Positions 36,071 through 44,974 of a DNA stretch of 64,000 nt are shown one piece after another (the stretch's first letter is position 1; the number at the start of each line of letters is the position of its first letter). The notes under the pieces were generated by a model. The model saw only the letters and a program-made list of their open reading frames with translations, made no database searches and was not told the origin of the DNA. Made by a program: the position numbers and the translations under genes. The stretch is from the NCBI GenBank assembly GCA_021734255.1, contig JAIPJM010000009.1:1-64000 (forward strand). Direction: 5' to 3'. Source of the DNA: Fidelibacterota bacterium. Its GTDB lineage: Bacteria > Fidelibacterota > UBA8477 > JABMPR01.

Positions 36071-37843
36071 TTAATCGTTGAGCGGGTACTCGCCCCGCTT
36101 CAGCAAGAGTTGAAAAATTACTTTCTGTTCCTCGATCACATCTGCATGATAGTCAAGGGCAAGTACGGCCTCATCCAACTTGAGCAGTTTTGAGCTCCTC
36201 TCATCTACACCCAGGATATGTCTGAGGATCTTTTTGGACCTGGAAATGATCAATTCCAAATTCCGCAGAATTGAAACCCTGGTGACCGAAAGTGCGGCAT
36301 CGCGTCTGGGATGGTTTTCATCCAGCTGCAGGTATCTTCTGAGAACACTGAAAATGATCTGCTGGGCGATCACCATATCTGCGAACGCCTCGATCTCGAA
36401 TTGGGTATTCCGGAAATCCTGTCCATGTTTAAGGATCAGCTCATGCAAAGTCTTAAGCACTATGCCGCGACCCAGTTCTACAGCCTTGATCTCTGCATTC
36501 AATGGATGATCATCAGGGACCTCAACTACTGGCATCCATGCATCACCCAGTTCCTGGATCTGCTCCCGCATGGGAAGCTCTTCCAGAATGGCTTTCTTCA
36601 TGGCAATTCCAGATATGATCATCTTATTGATCTCGTTGGTTCCCTCGAAGATTCGATTCACTCGCTCATCCCGGAGCAATCGTGCAAAGGGATATTCTTC
36701 AGAGACACCGTATCCGCCAAGTACCTGCAAGCCATCATCAGCTGTGATCCACAGCGCCTCTGATGAATAGATCTTATTCGTACTATTCTCAATGGCATGA
36801 TCCTCGATAACGGAATAAAGATGGTTGTAGTACTCTGGATCATCTTCGGGAAATTTCTCAACTGCTAGATCGATGGACCCGGTTGATTGGTAGGTGATAG
36901 TATCTGCTTCATAACAGCGGATCACCATATCTGCGAACTTGCGCTGCATCATTCCGAAGGCAGTCAGGGGCTGCGCAAACTGATGCCGTTCTTTGGCATA
37001 ATCCAGGGCCGTCTTGATGGCGCGCTTCGCACCACCCATGGTGACAGCACCCAATTTGAGTCGGCCGATATAGAGTACATTGAAGGCAACTGCTGCACCC
37101 TTGCCAACCTCACTGATCACATTTTCCACTGGCACTTTGCAGTCTTTCAACACATAGGTAGTCGTTGACGACCCCTTGATGCCCAGCTTATGCTCTTCCG
37201 GACCTCTTTCCCAGCCAGTGGTATCCTGATCCAGAATGAATGCAGTGAGCTTCTCGCCATCGACCTTGGCGAAGACGATACCCACATCTGCCCAACTTCC
37301 GTTGGTGATAAATTGTTTGACGCCATTGAGAATGTAGTGAGTTCCCTCATCATTCAACTTGGCACTTGCTGTACCATTAAGGGCATCGGATCCTGCGCCA
37401 GGTTCTGTCAAGGCATAGGAACTCATCCACTCGCCGGTCATCATTTTCGGAATATATTTTTCCCTCTGCTCATCTGTTCCGTACCAGAGGATGGGCAACA
37501 GACCTATCCCAGTGTGGTCGGTTGCAGTGACCAATAATGAGGAGCTATCACTTTTTCCCATGGCCTCCAGGGCTAAAGCTGCTGCTGTCTTATCCAGACC
37601 AATACCACCGTATTTCTCTGGGACATCCATTCCCAGGATCCCCATCTCCCCCATTTGTGTTAAGAGTTCACGGGTGAGGTCTTCATTCAGCTTCTCTATT
37701 TCTTCTGCCTGGGGAGAAATAACTTCCCTTGCAAAATCACTGATAGCCTCGAAAAATTCTTTTTGATCATCACTCCATTTTTCCCGTGTGAATATCTCAT
37801 CCACGCCAAAGGGTGTGGTTAAAAATGCGCCACCCTTATTCAT
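36071..37843 (-). CDS. Acyl-CoA dehydrogenase (FadE-like, long form)
   Basis: A 590-residue flavoenzyme. The ACAD core (about 1-400) has MGILGMDVPEKYGGIGLD, YALTEPGAGSDAL for FAD and substrate contacts, VLGGYGVSEEYPFARLLRDERVNRIFEGTNEI with the catalytic Glu region, and a C-terminal extension of about 180 helical residues. This long form resembles Bacillus FadE and VLCAD-type enzymes that act on long chains. It carries out the first step of beta-oxidation, passing electrons to an ETF. It follows the TetR gene by 37 bp and leads the enzyme genes. Confidence 0.94.
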   Translation of the reverse strand: MNKGGAFLTTPFGVDEIFTREKWSDDQKEFFEAISDFAREVISPQAEEIEKLNEDLTRELLTQMGEMGILGMDVPEKYGGIGLDKTAAALALEAMGKSDSSSLLVTATDHTGIGLLPILWYGTDEQREKYIPKMMTGEWMSSYALTEPGAGSDALNGTASAKLNDEGTHYILNGVKQFITNGSWADVGIVFAKVDGEKLTAFILDQDTTGWERGPEEHKLGIKGSSTTTYVLKDCKVPVENVISEVGKGAAVAFNVLYIGRLKLGAVTMGGAKRAIKTALDYAKERHQFAQPLTAFGMMQRKFADMVIRCYEADTITYQSTGSIDLAVEKFPEDDPEYYNHLYSVIEDHAIENSTNKIYSSEALWITADDGLQVLGGYGVSEEYPFARLLRDERVNRIFEGTNEINKMIISGIAMKKAILEELPMREQIQELGDAWMPVVEVPDDHPLNAEIKAVELGRGIVLKTLHELILKHGQDFRNTQFEIEAFADMVIAQQIIFSVLRRYLQLDENHPRRDAALSVTRVSILRNLELIISRSKKILRHILGVDERSSKLLKLDEAVLALDYHADVIEEQKVIFQLLLKRGEYPLND

Positions 37844-37880
37844 ATTCGTCTCCTTATGTTGGAACTGATTTTCATGCGTA

Positions 37881-38480
37881 TTAATTTTTTACTGCAATCT
37901 CATTTAGAACGAATTCCATGTTCATATCCACATATTCTTCCAGTGAGAAATCTTCTGGTTGAAAAAGGACAAACCAGATCATACCATGGAGTGAGTTCAT
38001 GATCGTCAGGGCGATCAGACGTGCATTTACCTGCTTGAATTCACCATAATTGATGCCCCTCTGGATCAGTGTTTCCAGCTCAGATAATATCCGGTGATAT
38101 AATTGACTCGCCAATTCACGCGTTTCTCTGTCTCGATTGGCAAAAGACCAGATCTCCGGCTCGACAAGAAACCAATTAGGATTCCGCTTGAAAATCTTGG
38201 TTGTAAATCGTGCAACACGTTTGAGCAACTCTGCTGATGGTCGTCCCCTCATGTCTCCTGATCTGTCAATGGCAGAAAACTGATCCATCCAGTGTTCAAC
38301 AAGGGCCACAAAAAGGTCGCGCTTCCCCTGAAAATGGTGGTAGATAGCCCCCTTGCTTAGCCCGATCTCATCAACAATATCATCCATTCTGGTCTCAGAA
38401 TAGCCTTTACGCACAAAAACTGTGAGCGCAGCTTCCAGGATTTCAATCTTGCGTTCCGAGCGTGGTCTTCTCTCTGTCAT
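37881..38480 (-). CDS. TetR-family regulator of the beta-oxidation operon
   Basis: A 199-residue protein with the N-terminal TetR helix-turn-helix (IEILEAALTVFVRKGYSETRMDDIVDEIGLSKGAIYHHFQGKRDLF) and an all-helical ligand domain. It is the first gene of the unit TetR-ACAD-thiolase-FadN. A 28-bp palindromic operator lies 24 bp before its ATG, so it probably represses itself and the operon until an acyl-CoA binds, as do FadR proteins of the TetR type in Bacillus and Thermus. The ligand is inferred from the neighbours. Confidence 0.93.
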   Translation of the reverse strand: MTERRPRSERKIEILEAALTVFVRKGYSETRMDDIVDEIGLSKGAIYHHFQGKRDLFVALVEHWMDQFSAIDRSGDMRGRPSAELLKRVARFTTKIFKRNPNWFLVEPEIWSFANRDRETRELASQLYHRILSELETLIQRGINYGEFKQVNARLIALTIMNSLHGMIWFVLFQPEDFSLEEYVDMNMEFVLNEIAVKN

Positions 38481-38503
38481 CCCATCGCCTTTTATTTGTT
38501 TTA

Positions 38504-38531
38504 ATTACATACCGACTGGTCGGTATGTAAT
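38504..38531 (-). promoter_or_regulatory. TetR-type palindromic operator
   Basis: ATTACATACCGAC (38504-38516) and GTCGGTATGTAAT (38519-38531) are perfect 13-bp inverted repeats around TG. The core ACCGACtgGTCGGT is like known TetR-type operators such as TACCGACCGGTCGGTA. It lies between the TetR gene and the divergent cytochrome c peroxidase gene. Confidence 0.85.
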
Positions 38532-38684
38532 ATATTTCAGGATAAACATGAATCAAGAAATGCTTTTATTCCGGGGACAAAAGAAACTACAGGCCCTTTA
38601 ATTTTTGGGCTGAAATTATACTTTACTTTTTTATCTTATGCTGATTAGCAAGTAATGTTTTAACGGAAGCGGAGGACTAACCGA

Positions 38685-39686
38685 ATGAAGATATTTCTAA
38701 AGGTATTCTTGTGCATATCTGTCAGTATGGTAATACTACAATGCGGAGGTAAAAAAGCAGCTGAAGATCTGAGCTACTACCAAGGTGTACTGGATAAAGC
38801 GAAACCCATGTTCGCCGTCATCCCAGCACAAATGCCTGGTTCTGAGAATGATACAGATGGTATTATTAAACTCGGGGAGAAACTATATCACGAAACTGCG
38901 CTCTCAAACACGAAAGAGATGTCATGCAACACTTGCCACAACCTCACACAGGCTGGGGTGGACAATCTCCCAACGTCCAAGGGAACAAATGGTATCCCTG
39001 GCACCCGGAACTCCCCAACGGTTTTCAATGCCGGATTTCATTTCGCTCAATTCTGGGATGGGCGGGCAGCGGACCTAAAAGAACAAGCCGGTGGTCCTAT
39101 TCTCAATCCAGCTGAGATGTCCCACTCGGATACGGCAACTGCTGTTGCCAGGATCAAAGCCATTGATGCATATACCCCGCTCTTTATTGCAGCATTTGGT
39201 GAGGGTTCTATTAATTATGAGAGCATGACAGAAGCATTGGCTGCATTTGAGCGGACCCTCATCACCAGAGATCGCTTTGATGATTTCTTACATGGGGATC
39301 TGACCGCTCTGACCAAAACCGAAGTTGAAGGCCTTGCTCTTTTTATGGAAAAAGCCTGTACAACCTGTCACCTGGGTTCCATGCTGGGTGCAAACATATT
39401 CCAGAAGAGTGGTTTGTTGAAGCCCTATAAGAATCTTGAGGATAAAGGACGCTTCGAGGTAACTGGCAACGAACAGGATAAATATATTTTCAAGGTTCCC
39501 TCCTTGCGCAATGTAGCATTAACTGGACCTTATTTTCACGATGGTGGTGTAGAAAGCCTGGAGGAAACTATCATCATGATGGGTGAGATGCAGTTAATGC
39601 AAGAAATCTCTCCAGAGCAAGCAACAAAGATCGCCGCATTCCTGGCATCAATGAATGGAAAGCAGTTTGATAAGGAGTCCATCTGA
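38685..39686 (+). CDS. Di-haem cytochrome c peroxidase (CcpA/MauG family), lipoprotein
   Basis: A 333-residue protein with a lipoprotein signal (VSMVILQCGGK) and two c-type haem motifs, CNTCH (low-potential haem, with the ...NLPTSKGTNGIPGTRNSPTVFNAGF loop) and CTTCH in the C-terminal domain. VPSLRNVALTGPYFHDG is also typical. It reduces H2O2 in the periplasm using cytochrome electrons. GGAGG precedes the ATG. It is divergent from the TetR gene, about 150 bp from the operator, and could be influenced by it. A shared bidirectional terminator follows. Confidence 0.94.
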   Translation: MKIFLKVFLCISVSMVILQCGGKKAAEDLSYYQGVLDKAKPMFAVIPAQMPGSENDTDGIIKLGEKLYHETALSNTKEMSCNTCHNLTQAGVDNLPTSKGTNGIPGTRNSPTVFNAGFHFAQFWDGRAADLKEQAGGPILNPAEMSHSDTATAVARIKAIDAYTPLFIAAFGEGSINYESMTEALAAFERTLITRDRFDDFLHGDLTALTKTEVEGLALFMEKACTTCHLGSMLGANIFQKSGLLKPYKNLEDKGRFEVTGNEQDKYIFKVPSLRNVALTGPYFHDGGVESLEETIIMMGEMQLMQEISPEQATKIAAFLASMNGKQFDKESI

Positions 39687-39711
39687 TCAACTAATTTCTT
39701 GATACTGAATG

Positions 39712-39751
39712 AAACTAAAAAGGTGAGTCGTTTTCCTCACCTTTTTAGTTT
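39712..39751. terminator. Bidirectional terminator between convergent genes
   Basis: AAACTAAAAAGGTGAG (39712-39727) and CTCACCTTTTTAGTTT (39736-39751) form a perfect 16-bp stem with an 8-nt loop. It serves the peroxidase gene on the plus strand and the DUF2231 gene on the minus strand, whose TAA stop lies inside the stem. Confidence 0.9.
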
Positions 39752-40188
39752 CCGACAAAATATTCCAGAATGTTTCGACTCAATTCGCCACCAGCCAAGC
39801 CGGTCCCCAAGGTGAAAACTGCCAGAAGCAACGCCAGAGATGGAAAGACCCATCCAGAGAGGGCCCATTCCTTTCTCTCCAAAACAGCGAATACACGGGC
39901 TACTGCAAAGATGATAACAAGCCAGACCAGGATGTTTCCCATGTCAGTATGTCTATCCAGAGATTCAGCAATAGCGGCTGCCAGCGCTTCATTTGAACGG
40001 ACTGCTATCTCTGCAAGATTGCCACTGAAGGCAGATGGTAAGGCGGCAAGTGCAGCCATGATCTGCAGGATGAAGGCAGTTTTGTGCAGATCTACTTGAT
40101 TTCTGACAGCAGCGTAGGCATCAAATGCAGAAGCCACCATCACTAAAGCGATCGGAAAATGTACAAAAAACGGATGCAGTTCTGCCAT
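39745..40188 (-). CDS. DUF2231 membrane protein
   Basis: A 147-residue protein starting MAELHPFFVHFPIALVMVASAFD, the conserved HPxxVHFPIAL start of DUF2231 membrane proteins. It has four predicted membrane helices and a loop SLDRHTDMGN with a second conserved His. The two His could bind haem or metal. Function is unknown; such genes often neighbour cytochromes, as here with the convergent peroxidase. It is 14 bp downstream of the Omp28-like gene and may end that operon. The stop lies in the shared terminator. Confidence 0.85.
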   Translation of the reverse strand: MAELHPFFVHFPIALVMVASAFDAYAAVRNQVDLHKTAFILQIMAALAALPSAFSGNLAEIAVRSNEALAAAIAESLDRHTDMGNILVWLVIIFAVARVFAVLERKEWALSGWVFPSLALLLAVFTLGTGLAGGELSRNILEYFVGN

Positions 40189-40202
40189 GAATATGCTCCT
40201 GT

Positions 40203-41459
40203 CTAATTCCCCAGTATGCTTGGTATGGATCGATCCAGGACCTGGTGGATCTCTTTTGAGCTTAGATCCTGAACAAAGGTCAGTAATCGATACTTTTCAT
40301 CAATAGAAAAATTGGGGGTCAGTTTCAAGCTGTGAGATAAGGTCTGTTCCACGCCAAGTGATGACATGAGGCTGGAAGCCATATCCCGCATGGCCTGATT
40401 ATGATTTACCTCTCCATTTGTACCGACATAATAGATACTGTCTTCAGTTAATACCGTCCAGCACATCAATGCACCCGGTAATATGCTGAAATTTTGAATG
40501 GCTATGTCAAGGAACAGGCTGTCGGATGATATGTCCAGACCAGTATAACTCAAATGCACATTGCTTCCCTCTAACATCCCCTGTTCCAAAACATTGGATA
40601 ATGTTGAGTAGCTTGCGAAATCACTTTCATGCACACCATCTATGAAAAGTCTGGGTGCTTCAAAGGAGCTACCATAATACACACGTCTGTCTTCCACTTC
40701 TCCCGGATTGTAAAGGTTCATGGGGTCATTGGGGTCTGTCCAGAACACATGGTAGCGAATGGCAGCAAAATTGTCCGGGTAGTCCTCATAGAGTTGATCC
40801 AGATTTTCATTTGCAGTGGGGCAGTTGACACAACCAGCATTGGTGAAAAGTTCAGCCAGCACTCGCTTCCTGATAATGGTCTCCATATTGAATGCTAGCG
40901 TCGCGATCTGTGTTCCACTGGAACCCAGAAATACGAAATTTATAGTTTCTGTTCCTGGATACTGGCCGGTAACGACAAGCGAAGTTCTGTATTTTTCATA
41001 TCTGAAGTGGATAAATGAAAGAGAATCATGTCCGGATGTAACAACACTATCGATCCGCTTAAAATCATCTAGTTCTAGATAATGACTCAGTGAAATTCTA
41101 TGTTCCTCACCCATATATAGCTGCAGATATTCAGCATCTGTAACTACCACTCGAAAGTAGGCATATCCACTAGCCTCTGAATCCTCAGTTGTGTATGAGA
41201 GTGAGAGTTGTGATTCTCCAACTGTTCCTGCAATAAGTTGAACATCCCCTGTTGGTGTCAATTCAGCCACAACGATACCTGGATCTGAATTTCCTGATAT
41301 GACCAAACCAGCCCACTCCAGATCAAGCGTCGTGGTGTCACCTAGGACAAGGTTGACGGTTTGAAAAGTAGTCTCAGCCGGGATGTTTACCTTTGTGGGT
41401 TGCCACCCGCAGGACAGGAGCAGCATAAAGACCGGTATCAGGGCTAAAAGTTTTCTCAT
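40203..41459 (-). CDS. Omp28-related outer-membrane lipoprotein with thioredoxin-like CxxC domain
   Basis: About 418 residues. The lipoprotein signal is MRKLLALIPVFMLLLSCG. An N-terminal beta-rich Ig-like region precedes the Omp28 domain, LAELFTNAGCVNCPTANENLDQLYEDYPDNFAAIRYHV, which has a thioredoxin-like fold with a CVNC pair, and then SFEAPRLFIDGVH. Omp28-type proteins are common in Bacteroidetes; their exact role is unclear. The track's start (41570) adds 37 unlikely residues. ATG 41459 overlaps the stop of the upstream barrel gene (ATGA), so the two are translationally coupled, suggesting they work together at the outer membrane. Confidence 0.82.
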   Translation of the reverse strand: MRKLLALIPVFMLLLSCGWQPTKVNIPAETTFQTVNLVLGDTTTLDLEWAGLVISGNSDPGIVVAELTPTGDVQLIAGTVGESQLSLSYTTEDSEASGYAYFRVVVTDAEYLQLYMGEEHRISLSHYLELDDFKRIDSVVTSGHDSLSFIHFRYEKYRTSLVVTGQYPGTETINFVFLGSSGTQIATLAFNMETIIRKRVLAELFTNAGCVNCPTANENLDQLYEDYPDNFAAIRYHVFWTDPNDPMNLYNPGEVEDRRVYYGSSFEAPRLFIDGVHESDFASYSTLSNVLEQGMLEGSNVHLSYTGLDISSDSLFLDIAIQNFSILPGALMCWTVLTEDSIYYVGTNGEVNHNQAMRDMASSLMSSLGVEQTLSHSLKLTPNFSIDEKYRLLTFVQDLSSKEIHQVLDRSIPSILGN

Positions 41460-43165
41460 ATCCGCCACTCCATGGTCAATCGGAAGCCCGCGAAGGGGTT
41501 CAGGATACGACAAACACCCCCTGTACAGCGTACACCCCCCTTTTCTTTCCCATAAGAACCTCTTATCCACAGACCGTCCAGGGGTTTGACTGATATTTCA
41601 CCACTCACCCAGTGCTGCATATCATTGACCCCTGCAATCAGGTTTGGGTCATCACTCGTATCCCATACCAGTGCTAAGGAGTAATTTCTTTTTATATCTG
41701 CGCTGGCAATAAAATGATAACTACTGTAACTGTGACCTGCTTGTGTCTGGCCATCATAGGTCATCCCATACACTTTTGTTTGCTGTATCTCAACTACACT
41801 TGAAAGAACAAGATCACTATTGGCAACCCAGGATAGGTAGGCAGGCACCAGGGTGTAGTGATCACTGATCTCTGCACTGTTCGCCCCACTAAGCACCGAT
41901 CGAGTGAAAGCCACAAGCATGCGCTGAGACAAGCGATCCCCAGTATACTCCAATTCAGCGAAATATTCTTGCCAGGGATTTTGGCTCTCATCCGTGGAGG
42001 GTAAATATCCAGCATCCATACTCATATATCGGTTGTCCCTGGATTGTGAGATATGGCTTGCATTAAGCACCACCCCCCAGGAATACCCGAAATACTTCCG
42101 CAGTTCTAGTGTCCAGCCTAACTCATCGCCATAGTCTACCGGATGGGTCACATTGGCCAGGAGACTTATGTCATGCTGACGTACACCAGTAGGACCCATC
42201 TGCCAGGGAAGGGCCTTTTGCCCCAGAAGCAGTGGATTCCGTTTATCTGCGATCAATTCTGGTCCATTCAGGTATCGACGGTAATCGAACATAAGCGTTC
42301 CCCATTCGGGAAACCAGTTGACCTGCAGATTGAAGGCCTGGCCCTGCCGCTCATATTCAACATCCCGATTGGTGAGGATCACGCCATAGGTGGTCTGTTC
42401 AAATTCCTGATCAAGAAAAGGTTCATCGAAAGCTTTCCAACTCCGGTTATACTCAAGAAAAATATCCCACCTATCGCCATAGACCGTCTGTCCCCATCCA
42501 GCTTGCAGGGTATGTTGAGTCTGTTTGAGCGTGTCTCTGTAGATCGACCCCGTGTTAGTGTCCATAGTATATCGTGCATAATCAGAGTTCATCTGACTGC
42601 CAATGAAGTAGGGATTAGCCGACAAGCTTCCAGACTCACTGTTTATCGTCGCCTGCACGCCTGCCAGTGTGTAATCAGCTTCACCGTCTGGTTCACGCAA
42701 TTCCGAGCTGGGTGAGTAAAAACGGTAATTATTGTTGATCCCGGCAATAAAGTCAAGCTCATGCTCATCTAGAATGCTGCTGTGAAATCTGAATCCCAGG
42801 ACCTGGTTGTCAAAATCGATGACTTGATCTTTGTAAAGATTGAGGGCTAATCCGCGACCAAACACGGCCGAAAGATTTCCGGTCTCCACTCTCCACGTAT
42901 CAGCTGAATACCGGAGAAGGACATTCTCGACTCCCGTGAATTCGTAGCCATATTCTGGAGGTGCGCTGTATTCAAGGTTCAGATCAAAATACCACGGTCC
43001 TGACTGCACAGATGTAGAAAAGAAATTCTCGATGTAGTCGTAGTCCAGACCAAGCTGTTGGCCCTTGCCATAATTGGTCTGTATTCCGTAGTTCCAGGAC
43101 AGGTTTTTAGCCAGCGTGAGTGTCGGCAATAATAGTATTAGGGTTATGAAACGTCTGGGGACCAA
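41456..43165 (-). CDS. DUF6029-like outer-membrane beta-barrel protein
   Basis: A 569-residue protein with a signal peptide (MVPRRFITLILLLPTLTLA) and a long series of amphipathic strands. The N-terminal VETGNLSAVFGRGLALNLYKD and C-terminal GSYGKEKGGVRCTGGVCRILNPFAGFRLTMEWRI match the DUF6029-type barrels of Bacteroidetes and relatives. These end in a short aromatic strand and carry a conserved Cys pair (RCTGGVC). The gene is 5 bp after the TlpA-like thioredoxin gene and overlaps the Omp28-like gene. The Cys pair could be a substrate of the neighbouring thiol proteins. Transport substrate unknown. Confidence 0.72.
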   Translation of the reverse strand: MVPRRFITLILLLPTLTLAKNLSWNYGIQTNYGKGQQLGLDYDYIENFFSTSVQSGPWYFDLNLEYSAPPEYGYEFTGVENVLLRYSADTWRVETGNLSAVFGRGLALNLYKDQVIDFDNQVLGFRFHSSILDEHELDFIAGINNNYRFYSPSSELREPDGEADYTLAGVQATINSESGSLSANPYFIGSQMNSDYARYTMDTNTGSIYRDTLKQTQHTLQAGWGQTVYGDRWDIFLEYNRSWKAFDEPFLDQEFEQTTYGVILTNRDVEYERQGQAFNLQVNWFPEWGTLMFDYRRYLNGPELIADKRNPLLLGQKALPWQMGPTGVRQHDISLLANVTHPVDYGDELGWTLELRKYFGYSWGVVLNASHISQSRDNRYMSMDAGYLPSTDESQNPWQEYFAELEYTGDRLSQRMLVAFTRSVLSGANSAEISDHYTLVPAYLSWVANSDLVLSSVVEIQQTKVYGMTYDGQTQAGHSYSSYHFIASADIKRNYSLALVWDTSDDPNLIAGVNDMQHWVSGEISVKPLDGLWIRGSYGKEKGGVRCTGGVCRILNPFAGFRLTMEWRI

Positions 43166-43170
43166 TTGAA

Positions 43171-43665
43171 TTAGCCCGAGGTCTGCTGCTCTTTGATGGC
43201 TTTCTTTATCTCGTCTTCCATCGTGACCTCATCACCAGGGATATATCCCGTGTGTTCCCAAATAATTGAGCCCTCGGCATCCACCAGGATTGAGAAAGGC
43301 ATGGCATTGGTACTGAAATTCTTATAAAAAGTCTGTTCCGTATCCAGAAGGATGAGATACTGCAGTTTCTGTGACCTTACCAGGGATTTGACCCGGCCTA
43401 CAGTCCTGGAATCGTCAATAGCCACACCGATAACCTGAACCCCTTGCTTTTGATAGCTTTGATCGATGCGGTTCAGATGTTTCATCTCTTTCCTGCAAGG
43501 GACGCAGTAGGTCGCCCAAAAGTTGATGAGCGTGATCTTTCCCTGGGTTAATTCCTGAGTGCTTTGGCTGGTATTCTTCAGATCCTTTAATTTCAGATCT
43601 GGGAGTGTGTTACCTGCACCGAATGCGAGCGTCAGGAATAGGAGGAGAGACACAATTTGTTTCAT
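43171..43665 (-). CDS. TlpA/ResA-type periplasmic thioredoxin
   Basis: A 164-residue exported thioredoxin-fold protein with a signal peptide (MKQIVSLLLFLTLAFG), LKDLKNTSQSTQELTQGKITLINFWATYCVPCRKEMKHL with the CVPC active site, and NAMPFSILVDAEGSI with the cis-Pro loop. TlpA-like proteins reduce disulfides outside the cytoplasm, often for cytochrome maturation or sulfur metabolism. It overlaps the T9SS-cargo gene by 4 bp and lies 5 bp ahead of the barrel with its conserved Cys pair. That placement suggests a dedicated role in the cluster. Confidence 0.92.
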   Translation of the reverse strand: MKQIVSLLLFLTLAFGAGNTLPDLKLKDLKNTSQSTQELTQGKITLINFWATYCVPCRKEMKHLNRIDQSYQKQGVQVIGVAIDDSRTVGRVKSLVRSQKLQYLILLDTEQTFYKNFSTNAMPFSILVDAEGSIIWEHTGYIPGDEVTMEDEIKKAIKEQQTSG

Positions 43666-44363
43666 TTTACGATGACCACCTTTTGCGTATGCAGGTTGCC
43701 ACCATCGGAAACCGTAAGCAGATAGTTACCTGAGTGAAGGTCGCTCACATTCCAGCTGAAATGATTCATACCAGGAGACAGCGAGTATTTTCTTTCCAGG
43801 ATGGACCGACCTGTCAGGGATACCAACTTAACGAGGTAATCACCGGTCTCATTGATCTGTAGATTGACATTGACCTGAGCATTCACCGGATTTGGATAGA
43901 TATTGGATATTTGAAAATTTTTCGGGACATTGAAGCCTTTATCAATACTCGTCGTGAGATATTCCATTCGTACATATGCAGAATCGATCTCCATACTGGA
44001 GGAGTCAACAACGAAGATCATCCATGATCCTTCACCCAGTTCACCTTGTGATCTGATTTCCAGACTAATCGCAGCTGTGTCACCAGGTGCCAGGATATGT
44101 GTATAAGAGGGTGCGAACTGAAGGGGGATACAGGCTGGTCCAACGCAGTAGTAGATCAACCATGAATCTGGTTTTGACAATTCTACCGGTGTCACACTGA
44201 TATTTTGCTCTGAGCTGGTAAAGCTGACAACCTCTCCATGAAGCTCCACGTAGGACGAATCACCTGTGTAGACTGTATCAAATTGCGTGTACTCAAAATC
44301 ATTGGTTTGTGCTGCGAGCAGCATTGGCATGAGCAGCAGAAATATGTACCTAATTCTCTTCAT
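43662..44363 (-). CDS. Secreted protein with T9SS C-terminal sorting domain
   Basis: 233 residues with a signal peptide (MKRIRYIFLLLMPMLLAAQ) and an Ig-like beta-rich middle containing one CVGPAC pair. A C-terminal domain, ISNIYPNPVNAQVNVNLQI...GDYLVKLVSLTGR...LHSGNYLLTVSDGG...QKVVIVK, is the type A sorting domain used by the type IX secretion system. It is predicted to be carried across the outer membrane and attached to the surface or released. Enzymatic function is not evident. It overlaps the downstream TlpA-like gene by 4 bp and the DUF6132 gene by 14 bp. Confidence 0.85.
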   Translation of the reverse strand: MKRIRYIFLLLMPMLLAAQTNDFEYTQFDTVYTGDSSYVELHGEVVSFTSSEQNISVTPVELSKPDSWLIYYCVGPACIPLQFAPSYTHILAPGDTAAISLEIRSQGELGEGSWMIFVVDSSSMEIDSAYVRMEYLTTSIDKGFNVPKNFQISNIYPNPVNAQVNVNLQINETGDYLVKLVSLTGRSILERKYSLSPGMNHFSWNVSDLHSGNYLLTVSDGGNLHTQKVVIVK

Positions 44364-44568
44364 GATCCTCAGTATTTCTCTTTTCTGCCTTATCCTTTGC
44401 CGGCCACATAAAAACCAGACCGATCAATGCCCCATACGCCGTGCTGATATAGGGACTTGAGGTAATGGCGCAAGTACCTGATTTACAGCCGATGAAAAAA
44501 TAATATGAAAAACCCAGTATGGCGCCTACAGCCACTCCTGATAATATTTTTATTTTCTTCTTATCCAT
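44350..44568 (-). CDS. DUF6132 small membrane protein
   Basis: A 72-residue protein with two membrane helices separated by GCKSGTCAITSSPYISTAYG. The CKSGTC motif followed by a Ser/Pro-rich turn is the hallmark of the DUF6132 family, which typically travels with rhodanese and thioredoxin genes in FCB bacteria. The Cys pair at the membrane face could take part in sulfur or disulfide transfer. Function is unproven. It lies 19 bp after the rhodanese gene and overlaps the T9SS-cargo gene. Confidence 0.82.
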   Translation of the reverse strand: MDKKKIKILSGVAVGAILGFSYYFFIGCKSGTCAITSSPYISTAYGALIGLVFMWPAKDKAEKRNTEDHEEN

Positions 44569-44587
44569 ACGTACTTTCTATGCTCCA

Positions 44588-44974
44588 CTAACCTTCAATA
44601 CCACGAGCCAGATAACAGGCATCGTAGCCTGCCAATCGCAAGATACTGGCGCCCTGCTTAGATCGCTTCCCGTTGGGACAGACCAATACCAGGGTCTTAT
44701 CCTTGTGTGGTGCCAGGTCCACACTTCGCTTTTCAAGTAGAAAAAGTGGTATCTGGATCACATCTTCCCAAAGACTATCACTCTCTCTGATCTCATCTTT
44801 ATTTCTCACATCGATAATAAGGATATCAGATGTATCCATCAACCTCTGATCCAGTTCTGATCGACTTATAGAGGGTGTGGTATATTCATCTTTGTAAATA
44901 CCTTCGAAGGCCAGGTATACAGTTCCAATCACTCCCAGAAGGATCAGAGAATATGCTATCAGACGATAGATCAT
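44588..44974 (-). CDS. Membrane-anchored rhodanese with intact active site
   Basis: A 128-residue protein with one N-terminal membrane helix (LIAYSLILLGVIGTVYLAFEG) and a rhodanese domain: LIIDVRNKDEIRESDSLW, the active-site loop LVCPNGKRSKQGASIL with the catalytic Cys, and LAGYDACYLARGIEG. It should transfer sulfane sulfur, probably on the periplasmic side. It overlaps the OsmC gene by 4 bp and precedes DUF6132. It contrasts with the Cys-less rhodanese at 21673. Confidence 0.92.
   Translation of the reverse strand: MIYRLIAYSLILLGVIGTVYLAFEGIYKDEYTTPSISRSELDQRLMDTSDILIIDVRNKDEIRESDSLWEDVIQIPLFLLEKRSVDLAPHKDKTLVLVCPNGKRSKQGASILRLAGYDACYLARGIEG

Noticed and set aside
41460-41570. Track's longer N-terminus of the Omp28-like protein
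   Set aside because: The 37 extra residues are read out of frame through the barrel gene and hide the lipoprotein signal that starts at 41459.
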